Source: Callorhinus ursinus | Lineage: Eukaryota; Chordata; Mammalia; Carnivora; Otariidae | Reading direction: 5' to 3' | NCBI RefSeq assembly: GCF_003265705.1 | Contig: NW_020313157.1 | Location: 1,991,682-2,055,681 of the forward strand | DNA length: 64,000 nt | Part shown: piece after piece, positions 34,980 through 45,831 of the stretch | Layout: each line of letters opens with the position of its first letter | How positions within the stretch are numbered: the first letter of the stretch is position 1 | Made by a program: the position numbers and the translations under genes | Notes under the pieces: generated by a model | Told to the model about the DNA's origin: nothing | Databases searched by the model: none | What the model saw: only the letters and a program-made list of their open reading frames with translations

Positions 34980-35340
34980 AGGCTCTTGGGTTCCTCTCCA
35001 CACGATGCCCCATCTGCCTAGAATACTTCCCCAGATGTCCACAGGCTGGTACCACCTCATTCTTCAGGTTTCTGCTTAAAGGTCACCTCCTCCAAGCCAC
35101 CTTCCCAGAACTTCCTGGTGAAGGCCAGTCTATCCTGGCCCCTCTGTATCAGAAGCCCATTTCCTTTATGTTGCTTATGATTTGCCTTAATGCTATTTTG
35201 CTGCACTTTCCCAACTAGAACACAGCCAGCATAAGGGCAGGAACCACGTTTCTCCGTCAATCTGGAGACCCTCTGCTTAGCTCAGCACCCAGTGTTTATA
35301 AGGTACACGTTCACTGAGTAAAGGACTGAAACTCTGTTGG
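34980..35340 (+). mobile_element. L2 fragment, sense
   Basis: 'gttcctctccacacgatgcc', 'tctgcctagaatacttccccagatgtccac', 'ggtttctgcttaaaggtcacctcctcc', 'gccaccttcccagaacttcc', 'agggcaggaaccacg', 'agctcagcacccagtg'. Good match to L2. Confidence 0.85.
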
Positions 35341-35769
35341 GGACCCCTGCTACTTAATCAGACCATCCATGTATTTAACCATGTATTCAACCATATAGGG
35401 GTAACCACTACACACCTCGGACTGTGCTGGATGCTTGAACTACATCATGGACCATTTCACAAAGCAAGCAAGGGCAGGTTCACATTTCTCTGGCTTTGTA
35501 AAGTGGACCCAGGGTGTATTTCTGAAATGCAGAAGGTTCAAGTAAGGTCTCCCATCGCTTGCATTGTGCACCACCTGCTGCCCCTCCCCCCAAACACAGC
35601 CTGTTGCAACACCCAGGGCTCCCCTGCTCTCTATTCCCAAGAGACAGAGCTCACAAGGCAAAGCCACCCACACAGCATACCAATTAACACCACAGCCTCC
35701 AAACCCTACAGTGTCTGTGGATGACAGCAGCTTTAGGGTCAAAGGTTTCCAACCTGAGCTAACTCTACT
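35341..35769. other. No gene recognised
   Basis: Overlapping 97 (+) and 100 (-) codon frames mirror each other and have no motif. Confidence 0.4.
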
Positions 35770-36189
35770 TGTAACAGTTAATTTTATGTGTCAACATGGC
35801 TAGGCCAGAGCATGCAGATATGTGGACAAAGGTAATTCTGAACACTTCTGGGAAGATGATTTGAAATCAGTGGACTTGGAGTAAGGCAGATTGCCCTTAC
35901 TACTAAGAGTGGGACTCAGGTGAAGGCCTGAACAGAACAAAAAACTGACCTCTCCAGAGCGAGAGAGAATTCTGGAGCTGATGATCTTTGGACAGCAGCA
36001 TCAGCCCTTCTAGAGCTCCAGCCCAACAGCCCACCCTGCAGATTTTGGACTTGCCAACCTCCGTAATCAAGTTAGTCAATCCCTTAAAATAAATCCCTTT
36101 ATGTGTGTGTACACACACACACACACGGACCCCTGCCCCCGCCGCCCCGACATCCCACTGGTTCTATTTCTCTGGAGATTCCTAGTACA
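35770..36189 (+). mobile_element. ERVL-type solo LTR (MLT2-like)
   Basis: 'tgtaacagttaattttatgtgtcaac' start, 'ggcagattgcccttactac', 'tgaaggcctgaacagaacaaaaaactgacc', 'gacttgccaacctccgtaatcaag', 'taaaataaatccctttatgtg', a (TG)n(CA)n tract and 'ggttctatttctctggagattcctagtaca' end. TG...CA limits are visible. No coding potential. Confidence 0.8.
36102..36126. repeat. (TG)n(CA)n palindromic microsatellite in the LTR
   Basis: Alternating TG then AC units; typical for this LTR family near the poly-A signal. Confidence 0.85.
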
Positions 36190-36369
36190 CCACTCAAGGG
36201 CCCTAGGCTTCCAGCTGACAGCCAGCCTTAGGCACATGAGGAAGACCGGGAAGAGGGGAGAGGAAGACTGGGCTCTAGGCCTGCTGTATGAGATGCTTCC
36301 TGCTGTGAGCAAAGAACACACAGGCACCCATGAACAGAGTTGAGACACTGAGGGGGACTGGGATTGGAC

Positions 36370-36540
36370 CCAGCCAAATGCCAACATGGATTTGAATGTA
36401 GGCTTTACCACTCATTCAGACATTATCTTGGGCAAGTAGCCATTCTGCTCTAAGCACCAGCTTCCTCATCTGTAAAATGGGGATGGTTGCAGCTCCTGGG
36501 TCACTGACTCATTAAGCACCTGGACCAGTCCATCCCAAGA
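36370..36540 (+). mobile_element. MIR SINE
   Basis: 'gtaggctttaccactcattcagac', 'cttgggcaagtagccattc', 'cttcctcatctgtaaaatggggatgg' fit MIR. Confidence 0.8.
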
Positions 36541-38400
36541 CCACTGATTGGTAATGAGCCAGAGTAGGCACCAACTTGCAAAGGAGGAGCACCTGACTGC
36601 TGAGTGGTCACCCCCTGGGGTTAATCAGGAAAGGTTTCTCTGCCCCTCTCCCTGGAGCGAAGACAGAAAAAGCCTCCAGGTGTAGCTCTTTGCTCTCCAG
36701 AGAGTCCATTTTAGTAGCAAACAGGCTGGTGAAAAGCCATCTCAGGACTCAGTGCTGAGAAGGTAACAGCCACTCCCTCCAGCAAAGAATTCAATCACAA
36801 AAAGAGGAAAATGTCTTTTCATCAACTGTACCATCCCTGGAGAGAAGCCAGCGAGAGGCTCTGTGTGGACCCGAAAGGTGCCTAACACAGACCTTCCATT
36901 ATTGACAGCCACCCTGGCAGCAGATGCCAACACTGGGTACAATTTGGGTCTTCTAGGTTCAACAGAATTAACACTTTTATCAAATCGTTTTAAACTATTC
37001 CTTCCGAAGGAAGAAAAAAAATATCTTCAGCAACCCTCCTGCTTACAGTGGTCCTACCTCTTATCGGGAATTTGGGGATGCTTCATGCATCCCATTAAGA
37101 TGTAGTTCCCTGCAAGCTCCCTCAGACACACAGTAACCTAATGCAGGTGGGACCACCAAGTCCAAGTGTGCCCTGCAACTGAACTGGGGTGGGGGTTGGA
37201 GTCATTATTTCTTCAATGTTAAGAATGGTCTCCCTTTAGGGAAAACCACATCGTTGAATTTCTCTTGAATGTTAAGTCAGTTGTGAATAAGCAAGGAGAC
37301 TCAAAGAGGCTCCTTTTTGAAGGTTTTTCACTACTTTCCAGCTATACCACTTCTGCTCTAGACCTCATAACCCCTGCTTGCTCTCTTCTTCCACTGACGA
37401 AATGAAGCTCGGGCAGCTGTTGCATTAGGACCCATGAAGGCAGGCACACCTATGCCCAGGGAGAGGCCATAGACAGAAGATTTGGGGTTTGGGATCCTGT
37501 TGGCAGAAAAAAGCTATCTCTAAGAGCTGGACTGAGCTGACCCGACTGTTGCCAAGCTCCCCTTTTGGGGACACAGGGAGCTCCCAGATCAGCTGGGAGG
37601 GGGAAACCTCCCGTCAGTGGAGGAGCGTATAATACGGTCACACTCCATATAGGTACACATGCTCCTAGAAGCCCTTCTTGGCACTCTCCCCTAGGCCTGC
37701 ATAGCCCCCCGCTCTCCACAAACCTGCGCTTAGCCAGACCCATTTCCCATATTCAAAGGGCAAGTGGTCTTTCTTAGATGTGGGGATCACAATGAAGGAA
37801 GGGGGTCCTAGATGACGTCACACAATGGCCCACTTTGATAAACAGCGTTACTGAATCCTCCTCCTGGGAGGTCAGCAATGCAACAAGAGATGTGAGGGGC
37901 TGACATGGGAAAGGGACCCCCATCATTTACTAGGTTTAGGGACCCAGGAGACTGTAGACCCTGTATCCCCTTTCCTCCCCAAGCCCAGCTACAGATTCTG
38001 ACATGGGATGTGTTACCCAGTTGGGGCAAGGAGATAAAACAATGGTGCTCTTTCAGAGTATCAACTCTGCCCCCACGGAAGCTTGTAACTACAAGCGCTT
38101 CATATTATGAGCAAATAAAGAGAACATTTGACTCAAAGCTCCAAAAGGCAGTAATATAAGGAAATGTAAAATCCAACCATAGCATCCTTTCAAAGACTGT
38201 CAACCCTTTATTCATAAACAAGATTTCATCACGCACACAAAGCTAATGACCTAGGAGAAAGCATTCAAAAGAGAAAACTCAGTTCACCTGACAAAGATGT
38301 TTGATTTCTTTACCCATTCTATCTAGATATGCAGAATGTCCACTACGGGCAAAACAACTGTGAGAAATCAGAACAGATCAGATCCTGACCCTTGTGGAAA
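36541..38400. other. No gene recognised
   Basis: Largely unique sequence. The GC-richer part 37440-37750 has overlapping 97-codon (-) and 70-codon (+) frames without domains. Nothing assignable. Confidence 0.4.
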
Positions 38401-39039
38401 CGATGTTCCATCAGAAGGAAGACAACATGAACAAGTAATTTCAAAACATCATTTAGTAGGAAGTGAAGTTGCCATGATGGAAATAAAGATGTTTCATGCC
38501 TTCATCTCATGAGAGGAAAGGGTGAGACCAGACCTAAGGAAAGTCTGTCAGAATCCTAACCTGCTTGATGCATAGCAAACCCAAAGACATCCTGAGCCTC
38601 CATGAAATGGGATTCTGCACAGTTCGTATTTTTAGAAGTTTCTCATTCCTTTTTGCAGTGCTGATTTGGCACGGAGATGTACACCTCTTACTCTCCAGAT
38701 TAAAGAAACACAGTCAGAACTTCAAATATATGACAGAAACCCTGGCTTGTAGTCAGGGACTATAGTGCCTTCATGTGACCCTGCATCTTAAAGGCAGAGT
38801 AGACAAGCACTTGGTCAAGGCATGGCCATTCCCAGAAAAGCCGAACAGGGGTCCTCAAGCCTCACCCAGGGATGTGGCTGTTCCATGCTGAGTCAAGGCT
38901 GCCTTTGGACAAAGACACATTTTTAGTACAGGTCACTTTGAGACCTTTCTCCAAGATTTTTTCAGCTCTGTTCCAGAGGAGTTGGTATAATTTATCAACC
39001 TCACTTTTCTATCCTCATTTCCTCCACGGCAGGGAGTAT
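38401..39039. other. No gene recognised; weak L2-like tract at 38400-38560
   Basis: 'gacaacatgaacaagtaatttc' and 'catgatggaaataaagatg' faintly resemble antisense L2. The rest is unassigned. Confidence 0.35.
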
Positions 39040-39200
39040 GGCACATTGGTTGGGAGAATGGACTCTGGCCTAAGACGGCCCGTGTTTAAATTCCCAGCTC
39101 TACCACTTACTAGCTGTGCATCTTGGGCAACTTGCTTAATCGCTCTATGCAGTGCCTCTGTCTCCCCACCCTGACAGAAAGAATTGCCACCAAAAACAAA
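39040..39200 (+). mobile_element. MIR SINE
   Basis: 'ggagaatggactctggcctaagacggcccgtgtttaaattcccagctctaccacttactagctgtg' in pieces, then 'cttgggcaacttgcttaatcgctc'. A strong MIR core. Confidence 0.88.
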
Positions 39201-40090
39201 ACAAAAAACAGCAACAACAAAACCCATACAACACACCACATTCTAATTGGCATCTAGCAATGGTAAAAAGCTCTCCATAAATGTTACAGACGTTACCTAC
39301 TAGCTAGGTTAAGAGGCTTTCCAAAACCACGTAACAAATGCTTACTTAGGCTTAGTACCAGGCTTAGACAACAATCAACCAGTTCACTGGACTTTTGACT
39401 GGGTTGTGCAGCTTTTCTATCCTCTTTTAAAGGGACATGGTAAACTCCCACAGCCATGCACAGGATCAGCCATACTTGTACAACATAAAGCCACTTTCCT
39501 GGCCATAGTTGTTTGGTCACCTGACCCAAGCTGAGCCATTCAGTTTCCTTCCCTAAGAATTTGGAGTTGAAAGGAAAGCCAGTTTTTCTGACTGCTCTCT
39601 TGGAACAGAGGCCATGGGGACTCAAGAGTTGTTATCGACAGCCATTTTATGCCATTACAACAGAGAAATAAAGCAAGCCATCCTTCAGTGAGAGAGGGGC
39701 AGAAATGCAAAGCAGATGGAGAGAGTCCTGGGGACTCAGGAGCTCTAGCCCTGGCTCCTAAGGGCCCCCTGACCTCAGAGTTTCTGAGATGCCCCCTGCA
39801 GTCACAACAAATCCTGCTCTTTCTTGAGGCTACCAGTCTGGTTTTTCTAACTGCAACCATAGAGTCTTAAGGTATACAAGGAGATGCCTAGTCACCTATT
39901 GTATCTGCACAGCTCAAGCGTCACAAGGATCAGGAAATGACAGTTTGTGCACCTAACAGTAGCAAATGCCTGGGAACTTCTCTGGACATCAGTCTCTTGT
40001 TTTCCTTTCCATGGGGTGCCATTAGAAACACCCTAAGAAACTGGAAGGAATATTAGTGCGATACAATTAAAGTCTAGGAGGCTTTGAGGA
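39201..40090. other. No gene recognised
   Basis: Minus-strand frames of 110 and 106 codons (39293-39860) overlap in different phases and show no domain. Confidence 0.4.
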
Positions 40091-40094
40091 AGCG

Positions 40095-40290
40095 ATAGGA
40101 CCCAGTGGAAAGAGCATGAGCATTAGAATAAAAAATATCTGCTGGGACACTTAGGCAAGTTACTTAACCTCTCTGGGCTTCCATCTCCCTTTCTGGTAAA
40201 TGAGAATAGGGTGTTTATGGGGTTGAAGGAAGTAAGGGATATAAGCTGCCTGCATATATTAGGCATGCATTAAATCCTAACTATTATTAT
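40095..40290 (+). mobile_element. MIR SINE
   Basis: 'cagtggaaagagcatgagc', 'cacttaggcaagttacttaacctctctgggcttcc', 'ggtaaatgagaatagggtg', 'ttaggcatgcattaaat'. Confidence 0.82.
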
Positions 40291-40937
40291 AGCCTATAAC
40301 TATTAATTATAAGTAAAATTAACATCTCCAAGTGTTATTGTATTACACATAAACATGTCAAAACATAGTAAATCATTGTTCTTAATATGGCATAGAACAC
40401 CCAACTAACATTTAGGCAAAGCAAAAGGCATTGCTCAGAGCATATTTTAACCAATCTATTAAAAAAAGAAAAGAAAAAAAAATCAGGACACGAACAGCCT
40501 CAGAAGATGCCACATGTTTCTAAGTCTCCTAGAATAATACTCAAACATCCTTGGATTCTTAGAGAGCAGGGAAGGGAATTAGATTGGGAAGCATAGAATG
40601 CTGTCCACGAGCAGTTTCCACTAGTGCTGGTTTGGGGTTCCTAAAACTGACGGCTACCCAGAATAGCATGCCTACCAGCCCTGTACCTTGGCAGACATGA
40701 CTACTCAATCATGAGGTTTTTTTCCTGCTAAACCTAAAGCACCCATTTATGTCACAGAATCCTGCATGCAGGGATTCAGGCAACCATGAGCAATTAGCCT
40801 GAGTTGGCCTGCTCTATTAAACTGATTACCTATCCCTGTTTCATGGAGTAGAGAGTCATCCTGAAGCCAACTGCCTTCAGGTTGCCAGGAAATCAAGGCG
40901 TAGGTCAAGAGGGCTATTTTTCTGTATCCCTAAATGG
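40291..40937. other. No gene recognised
   Basis: AT-rich unique-looking sequence; nothing assigned. Confidence 0.4.
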
Positions 40938-41184
40938 CAGTTGACCCTTGAACACCACAAGGGTTAGGGGTGCCAACCCACCACACAGTCAAAAATCCAC
41001 CTATAAATTTTGACTCCCCAAAAGCTTAACTAGTAATAGCCTACTGTTGACCAGAGGCCTTACCAAGAACAATCGATTAACATATATTTTGTATATGTAT
41101 TATATACTGTATTCCTTTAAGATTTTATACTATATTCTTATAATACAGTAAGGTAGAGGAAATAAAATATTAAGAAAACCATAA

Positions 41185-41290
41185 GAGGGACACCTAGATG
41201 GCCGTCAGTAGAACATGCAACTCTTAATTTTGGGGTTGTGAGTTTGAGCCCCATGTTGGGCACAGAAATTACTAAAAAATAAAATCTTTA
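41185..41290 (+). mobile_element. Short old SINE copy inside the Tigger remnant
   Basis: 'gagggacacctagatggccgtcagtagaac', 'gggttgtgagtttgagccccatgttgggc', 'aaataaaatcttt'. It keeps the tRNA-like head and tail only and lacks the CT-rich body. Confidence 0.8.
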
Positions 41291-41450
41291 GGGGTGCCTG
41301 GATGGTTCAGTCGGTTAAGCGTCCGACTCTTCATTTTGGCTCAGGTCATCATCTCAGGGTCGTGGGATCGAGCATCAGGCTCTACACTCAGCACTCAAAA
41401 AAAAAAAAATCTCTAAAACAAAAAAAAGGAAAAAACACACAGTACTATAT
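41291..41450 (+). mobile_element. Carnivoran SINE directly following another SINE
   Basis: 'ggggtgcctggatggttcagtcggttaagcgtccgactc', 'ctcaggtcatcatctcagggtcgtgggatcgagc', then A-rich tail from 41397. It begins exactly where the previous SINE's tail ends. Confidence 0.9.
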
Positions 41451-41522
41451 TTATCCAAAAAAAAAAATCCACATATATAAGTGAACCCACAGTTCAAATC
41501 CATGTTTCTTAAAGGTTAACTG

Positions 41523-42415
41523 TACTTCCTGCATATAACTAACTCGAATTGGCTGGTTAGATACAAGAATATGAACTCCTGGTTCTGTGAATAATTCTAA
41601 GACATAGTAGAATTCTGTTTTCGATGTCTCTGGAAGATCACTCTGCAAACTAATGAAATGTTAGTTCTACCTAAAGACAAGGGAAATGTATGGAAGAGTC
41701 TCCAAAGGCCCTTTGCAAGCTTAACTGAATGGCCTCCAATTACCTAGTCTGTGGTCCACTCTGATCCCAGGACCAGATGGAATGCTCCGTAATCGAAACC
41801 TAGATATATTCATGCTTAAGCACCCATTTATGTCAATAGTTTTAACTTCACCAAAAAAGCTTAAAAGCACCTTACAAATTACCCCTTGAAAGCTCAAGTA
41901 AACAGCTTCTCTCTCTCTCCCACTGCAAACCTATCCTCAGAGATGGTGTGGAGCAGCGACTGGACTGTAAGTGTCTGACGAATGTTGCAATACACTGTCC
42001 AGATCCTCCTTCAGTAATCAGTGTCCGACTCCCCGTACCACCAGGACAGCTACGGGCAGAAAGCCCCAAGCCATGAGCCTCGGGCAGGGACTGCCTCAGC
42101 TGAGGGGCCCTGACTTGCCAAAGGTTGAGCAGCCTGCAGCCAGTCATGGGTTTTGCAGTTGTAAGAGCCAAGCTGCTGGTGCCAGTCGAGGAACACTGCT
42201 CCAATTCTAAATCAGCTTAAGAACACCCCCACAGAAGCCCTGGCGTAGACTGCTTTGCAGCCCACCTTACCCTCTCTGCGTATATCTGCTTCTGGCTCCT
42301 CCCCTCCACAGGTGTTGATCCTAATGAATGCTAATCTCTGGGTCTTGTTAGCTCTTAGCAATCCCACCTGCAAGAGGATGCGTGGCAGGAGGGAGAAGCC
42401 AACCAATTATCAAAA
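41523..42415. other. No gene recognised
   Basis: Unique-looking. Overlapping 110 (-) and 79 (+) codon frames at 41872-42210 are unsupported. Confidence 0.4.
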
Positions 42416-42419
42416 TCCT

Positions 42420-42540
42420 ACTCAGGTGCTGGGCACTTGGCTTATCCCTTTACTTCTCAGAACATGATCAGCCCCATTTGTAAAATGGGGCTGAGAAGGA
42501 TAAAGTAAATAGCCTGAGATTATCCAGCCAGACCAGTCTT
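42420..42540 (-). mobile_element. MIR SINE, antisense, partial
   Basis: 'caggtgctgggcacttggcttatcccttta', 'gatcagccccatttgtaaaatggggctgagaagg'. Confidence 0.65.
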
Positions 42541-43479
42541 GTTCCAACACACCACAATGATAAAGTACACAGCCCTTCATCAAATTCCGGATAACTGGGA
42601 CTTGCAGAGACAAGTTAACAATAAATATAATTTGTCCAAAATTAGGTGGTGCTGTCTTCCAGTGCATTTCAGCAGATATGCACTGAACCCTTACCAGTGT
42701 GCTTAAGAAATGTAACAAATTAGAGAAAGAGAGAGAAACACTCCCCAGTTCTTTAGTTTCTCAGCAGTTTGTGAATACTTATTGAATACCTACTAAGTGA
42801 GAGGCACACCAGGGGGAAAATAAGACTAGATGCCAGCAAATGTATAAAGCTGAAGGTGGCCAGTGGGCCAGTGCTAGACAAGGACAAAGAGACATAGGAG
42901 CCCTCAGGACAGTGAGAGTTAGTTGATTTCTCCTTCTTTTTCTTTGAATTGCCTGAGAAATGGAAATTGTAAAGCCCTGAGCCTTGAGTAATAATACCCA
43001 GGAAACTTCTCAGTGTTCTCAGAGAAATGCATTTTATTTTCTAAATGATGCTTCCACAAAAGATGATGCCCAGTCTGAGCGAGCCCGGCCATTGTAGCTC
43101 CAGAAGATAACAAGAGCCCTTCCTGCCAAAATCAGGCTGGATGCAACCTGAAACAGAGTGAGAATGGTTTATGAAAAGAGCCAATTTTATGAGTCTATGA
43201 GCTACTCAAAGCCACAATCGTTAAGGGAAGGAGAACGGAGCAAACAGCAAGATAGATTTGTAAAGAAGGGCCTTACGTCAATAAGGCAGTGGCACAGCCC
43301 AGGACAAGCCACCCCGGTCACAAAGAGGCAGCAAAAGCCACAAGGACAGAGGCAGGAGGGACACAGAGCAAGAGCCCACGGTGCACCTAGAGTCTGTGGA
43401 ACCTTCACGGAAGACAGTGGGAAAAGCTCAGGTTTCTGCTCCTGTGGTGCTCCCTATGGGATGGGGTGGAGGCAGTGAA
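42541..43479. other. No gene recognised
   Basis: 42770-42850 ('gaatacttattgaatacctactaagtgagaggcacacc') is a likely antisense L2 end. The rest is unassigned. Confidence 0.4.
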
Positions 43480-43735
43480 AAAGGGGGGCTCCTTTGTAGT
43501 GATGGAGTCATTCTGTGTCTTGATCGTGGTGGTGGTTACACAGATCTATACCTGGGAGAAAACTGCACAGAACTACACAAACACACATATACACACGTGA
43601 GTGTGTGTAAAAACCAGAGAAAACGAATGGGGTCCGGAGTTTGGTCCACAGACTGTACCAATGTTAGTTTCCTGGTTGTGACATTGTACTACAGTTATAC
43701 AAGATGTCACCACTGGGGAAAGATGGCAAAATAGC
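43480..43735 (+). mobile_element. Old L1 3' UTR fragment
   Basis: 'cttgatcgtggtggtggttacacagatctatacc', 'tggtccacagactgtaccaatgttagtttcctggttgtgacattgtactacagttatacaagatg' in pieces; a classic L1M 3' end. Confidence 0.75.
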
Positions 43736-43843
43736 CCAGACTGGATTAGAAAAATTGTCCTGTTCAGCACTTAGCTGTTGCCACTACCTCATATAACACG
43801 GATGAGTGACTGTTAAATTGGGGCTGCATCTTATAAGATTTTA

Positions 43844-44053
43844 CAAACTGAGGGTTTTAGAGGGGAGGGTGGTGGGGGGTTGGGTTAGCCCGGTGATGGG
43901 TATTAAGGAGGGCACGTATTTCATGGAGCACTGGGTGTTATACGAAAACAATGAATCATGAAACACTACATCAAAAACTACTGATGTACTGTATGGTGAC
44001 TAACATAACATACTAAAATTAAATTAAGTTAAAAATAAATAAATAGACAAATG
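43844..44053 (+). mobile_element. Carnivoran L1 3' end, 5'-truncated
   Basis: 'aaactgagggttttagaggggaggg', 'gggttagcccggtgatgggtattaaggagggcacg', 'ggagcactgggtgttatacg', 'caatgaatcatgaaacactac', then an AT-rich tail. The target site taagatttta lies at 43834-43843 and 44054-44063. Only about 210 bp of 3' UTR was inserted. Confidence 0.93.
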
Positions 44054-44063
44054 TAAGATTTTA

Positions 44064-44621
44064 TATTTCTTTACACAAACATCTATAAATTTATCCAAAT
44101 GATTCCAGGTAATCATATCACACATATCGAGTTTATTTTTGTCATGCGGTCTTTTCTTTTTCCTTTTTATGCATCAATTCCCCTCTCCCGTGTTCCCCTC
44201 CCACTACCCAGTGGTTCATGTTACAACCTGGACCGCACTGTTCCATAGCTTTCTCTCTTCTTAAGTAACTACATATCAGTAGTACACGTATGTCGCATAC
44301 ATGTATGTACATGGTTGCTTTTATCTTCACTAAAAATGGGATCATATATACACCTTTCAGCAGTTACTTTACTCACTCAGTCATAATTCATGGCTATACC
44401 TCTAACACAGTCGGCATTGCTCTGACTCATTCTTTTGGATGGCAGAAAACTGTCCCTCATTCATTCATTCATTCAACCATTCCTGGGCGGATGATCTTTG
44501 ACCTTGTTTCTTCCTCCCTCCCTCTACAAACAAAGCCGCGTTAAACATCCTCGAACATCTGTTCTTGCTTTACCCATGCTTTCAGTCCCATGGGCCAGAT
44601 CTGCAGGATAGGATAGTTCGG
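44064..44621 (+). mobile_element. Old L1 (L1M) 3' region, first segment of host for the retrocopies
   Basis: 'ctttctctcttcttaagtaac ... cttttatcttcactaaaaatggg', 'cttactcactcagtcataattcatgg', 'aaacatcctcgaacatctg', 'tctgcaggataggatag' follow an L1M 3' region. The same element continues at 45403-45626 and 46322-46450. Confidence 0.65.
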
Positions 44622-44633
44622 TCAAGAGGCTCA
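44622..44633 (+). repeat. Target-site duplication, left copy (PFDN4 retrocopy)
   Basis: tcaagaggctca; the partner copy lies at 45391-45402. Confidence 0.92.
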
Positions 44634-45303
44634 TGGTTTTTTTTTTCTTGTTTTTTTGTTTTTTGCTTAACCGATTTTAATAACATGACATAAAGCCCCT
44701 GCACTTGATAGAATCGTTATGCAAAATACATAGATGAATACTGTCTTCTTTTAAAAATATAAAATAAATAAGCAAGACATGTGAAAATAGGCAAGTTTCA
44801 TTAAATAAATGAAAATTTTAAAAAAAGAAACTTTTGCTTTCCATATCATTTGAAGAAGGGAAATTATCATTTTAAACAATATTCAAGTTTATTAAACAAA
44901 TTAAAAAAGGTATTATAAAATGTTTAACTGTCATCAGCTTCGAGGTTATGTTGCTCCCGAATTTTGCATATAACTGAACTTTCAGATCCGCTAACACTCG
45001 CTGAATTGATTCCACTCTGGCTTCTAAAGCGTCGATTTATCCTTGCAAATTTTTCTTTGCTTCTTCTAACATTTCCTCTGTTTCTTCTTGAGAATGGCTA
45101 ATGAAAACATCACCGATTTGATAAGGTATCATTAAGCAATCATCATCTGCAAGCATGATGTCCTCACAAGCATCTTCTAAATTCTGGAGTTGTTTCTTTT
45201 TTACTTCTATTTCCTCCTTCAGCTCTGTGATTCTACTTGTATTCCGTGCAAATTTGTTTATCTTTTGTTGATCTTCAAAAGTAACGTTGACATCTTCTGC
45301 AGC

Positions 45304-45353
45304 CAGATTCTCCTTAGGGATTCCCCTCATTTATAAAATAAGAACAAGAGCAC
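45304..45353 (-). other. 50-bp insert in the PFDN4 retrocopy
   Basis: On the minus strand this lies between codon 8 (GCA) and the GCTGCAGAAGATG that normally follows it. It is absent from the usual PFDN4 coding sequence, shifts the frame, and supplies a new ATG (45328-45330) in frame with the prefoldin body. It contains 'ttttataaatgagg', similar to a MIR piece. Either a cryptic exon of the parent transcript or a later insertion. Confidence 0.85.
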
Positions 45354-45366
45354 TGCCTTCTCCATG

Positions 45367-45380
45367 GTGGCCGCCATCTT
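45367..45380 (-). promoter_or_regulatory. YY1-type motif at the PFDN4 retrocopy start
   Basis: The minus strand reads AAGATGGCGGCCAC across the original start codon, a match to the YY1 site found at many housekeeping-gene starts. It came with the mRNA. Activity is not shown. Confidence 0.5.
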
Positions 45381-45390
45381 GGGACTGGAC

Positions 45391-45402
45391 TCAAGAGGCT
45401 CA
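45391..45402 (+). repeat. Target-site duplication, right copy (PFDN4 retrocopy)
   Basis: tcaagaggctca, identical to 44622-44633. The bases after the two copies (tgg and ggt) differ. Confidence 0.92.
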
Positions 45403-45626
45403 GGTATTTTAATTTTAATTAAGAGCCACTCTCAGATTGCTTTCCAAGAAAACCCTTCACTTTCTAACAGCAGTGTATGGACATCCTACCCTCATGTCCC
45501 CACCAGAGCAGGCATTATGACCCTTATTATATTCTGGACATTCAGAAAGATATAAACTAAGGGTTTTGGTTTTCACTAACTGCAAACATTTTTTTTTTTT
45601 TTGGCCATTTGAGTTTGCTCATCTGT
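45403..45626 (+). mobile_element. Old L1 3' region, middle segment between the retrocopies
   Basis: 'taattaagagccactctcagattgctttccaa', 'ttctaacagcagtgtatggacatcc', 'catgtccccaccagagcaggcattatgacc', 'attatattctggacattc', 'ttttggccatttgag'. Order and phase continue from 44621, which shows that the PFDN4 copy is an insertion. Confidence 0.75.
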
Positions 45627-45642
45627 CAACTGCCCATTTTTT
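45627..45642 (+). repeat. Target-site duplication, left copy (UBE2L3 retrocopy)
   Basis: caactgcccatttttt; partner at 46306-46321. The T-run at its right merges with the poly-A tail of the retrocopy. Confidence 0.92.
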
Positions 45643-45831
45643 TTTTTTTAGAACATCTTAAATTTTTAATCCTTTCTTTACAGGTTACCTAGACCGCTTT
45701 TGATTAAGAAAACTGTAGAAAGTTAGTAACTGCCACAAGCAAACGCCAGGCAGCCGCACATGTCAATTTTCCACAGAGTCCTGCTTTGCGGGGTCTCCGC
45801 TCACACTCGCTGGAATCGGTCGCGGCAGAGT

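Larger units (their letters stand above)
40938..41522 (+). mobile_element. Tigger-like (pogo) DNA transposon remnant split by two SINEs
   Basis: The left end cagttgacccttgaaca (40938) is followed by 'gggttaggggtgccaaccca', 'caaaaatccacctataa', 'tgactccccaaaagcttaactagtaatagcctactgttgacc', then 'cgattaacatatattttg'. The right end, 'aaatccacatatataagtgaacccac' to 'aaaggttaactg' (41522), is the imperfect inverse of the left. A TA follows the right end as in pogo-type insertions. Two SINEs separate the halves. No transposase frame survives. Confidence 0.8.
44634..45390 (-). pseudogene. PFDN4: Processed pseudogene of prefoldin subunit 4
   Basis: Intronless minus-strand copy of the PFDN4 mRNA. PFDN4 is a beta-type subunit of the cytosolic prefoldin chaperone, a hexamer that hands unfolded actin and tubulin to the TRiC chaperonin. 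The original ATG is at 45375-45377; its first eight codons read MAATMEKA. Fifty extra bases (45304-45353) follow, then the prefoldin coiled-coil and beta-hairpin region continues from AAEDVNVTFEDQQ and includes LADDDCLMIPYQIGDVF. A GAA-to-TAA change at 45037-45039 stops the frame after KKNLQG, and a one-base loss near 44945 breaks the last codons; the old stop is at 44924-44926. A 3' UTR with ATTAAA (44686-44691) and an interrupted A tail (44637-44660 as T) follow. Dead as a prefoldin subunit. Confidence 0.96.
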
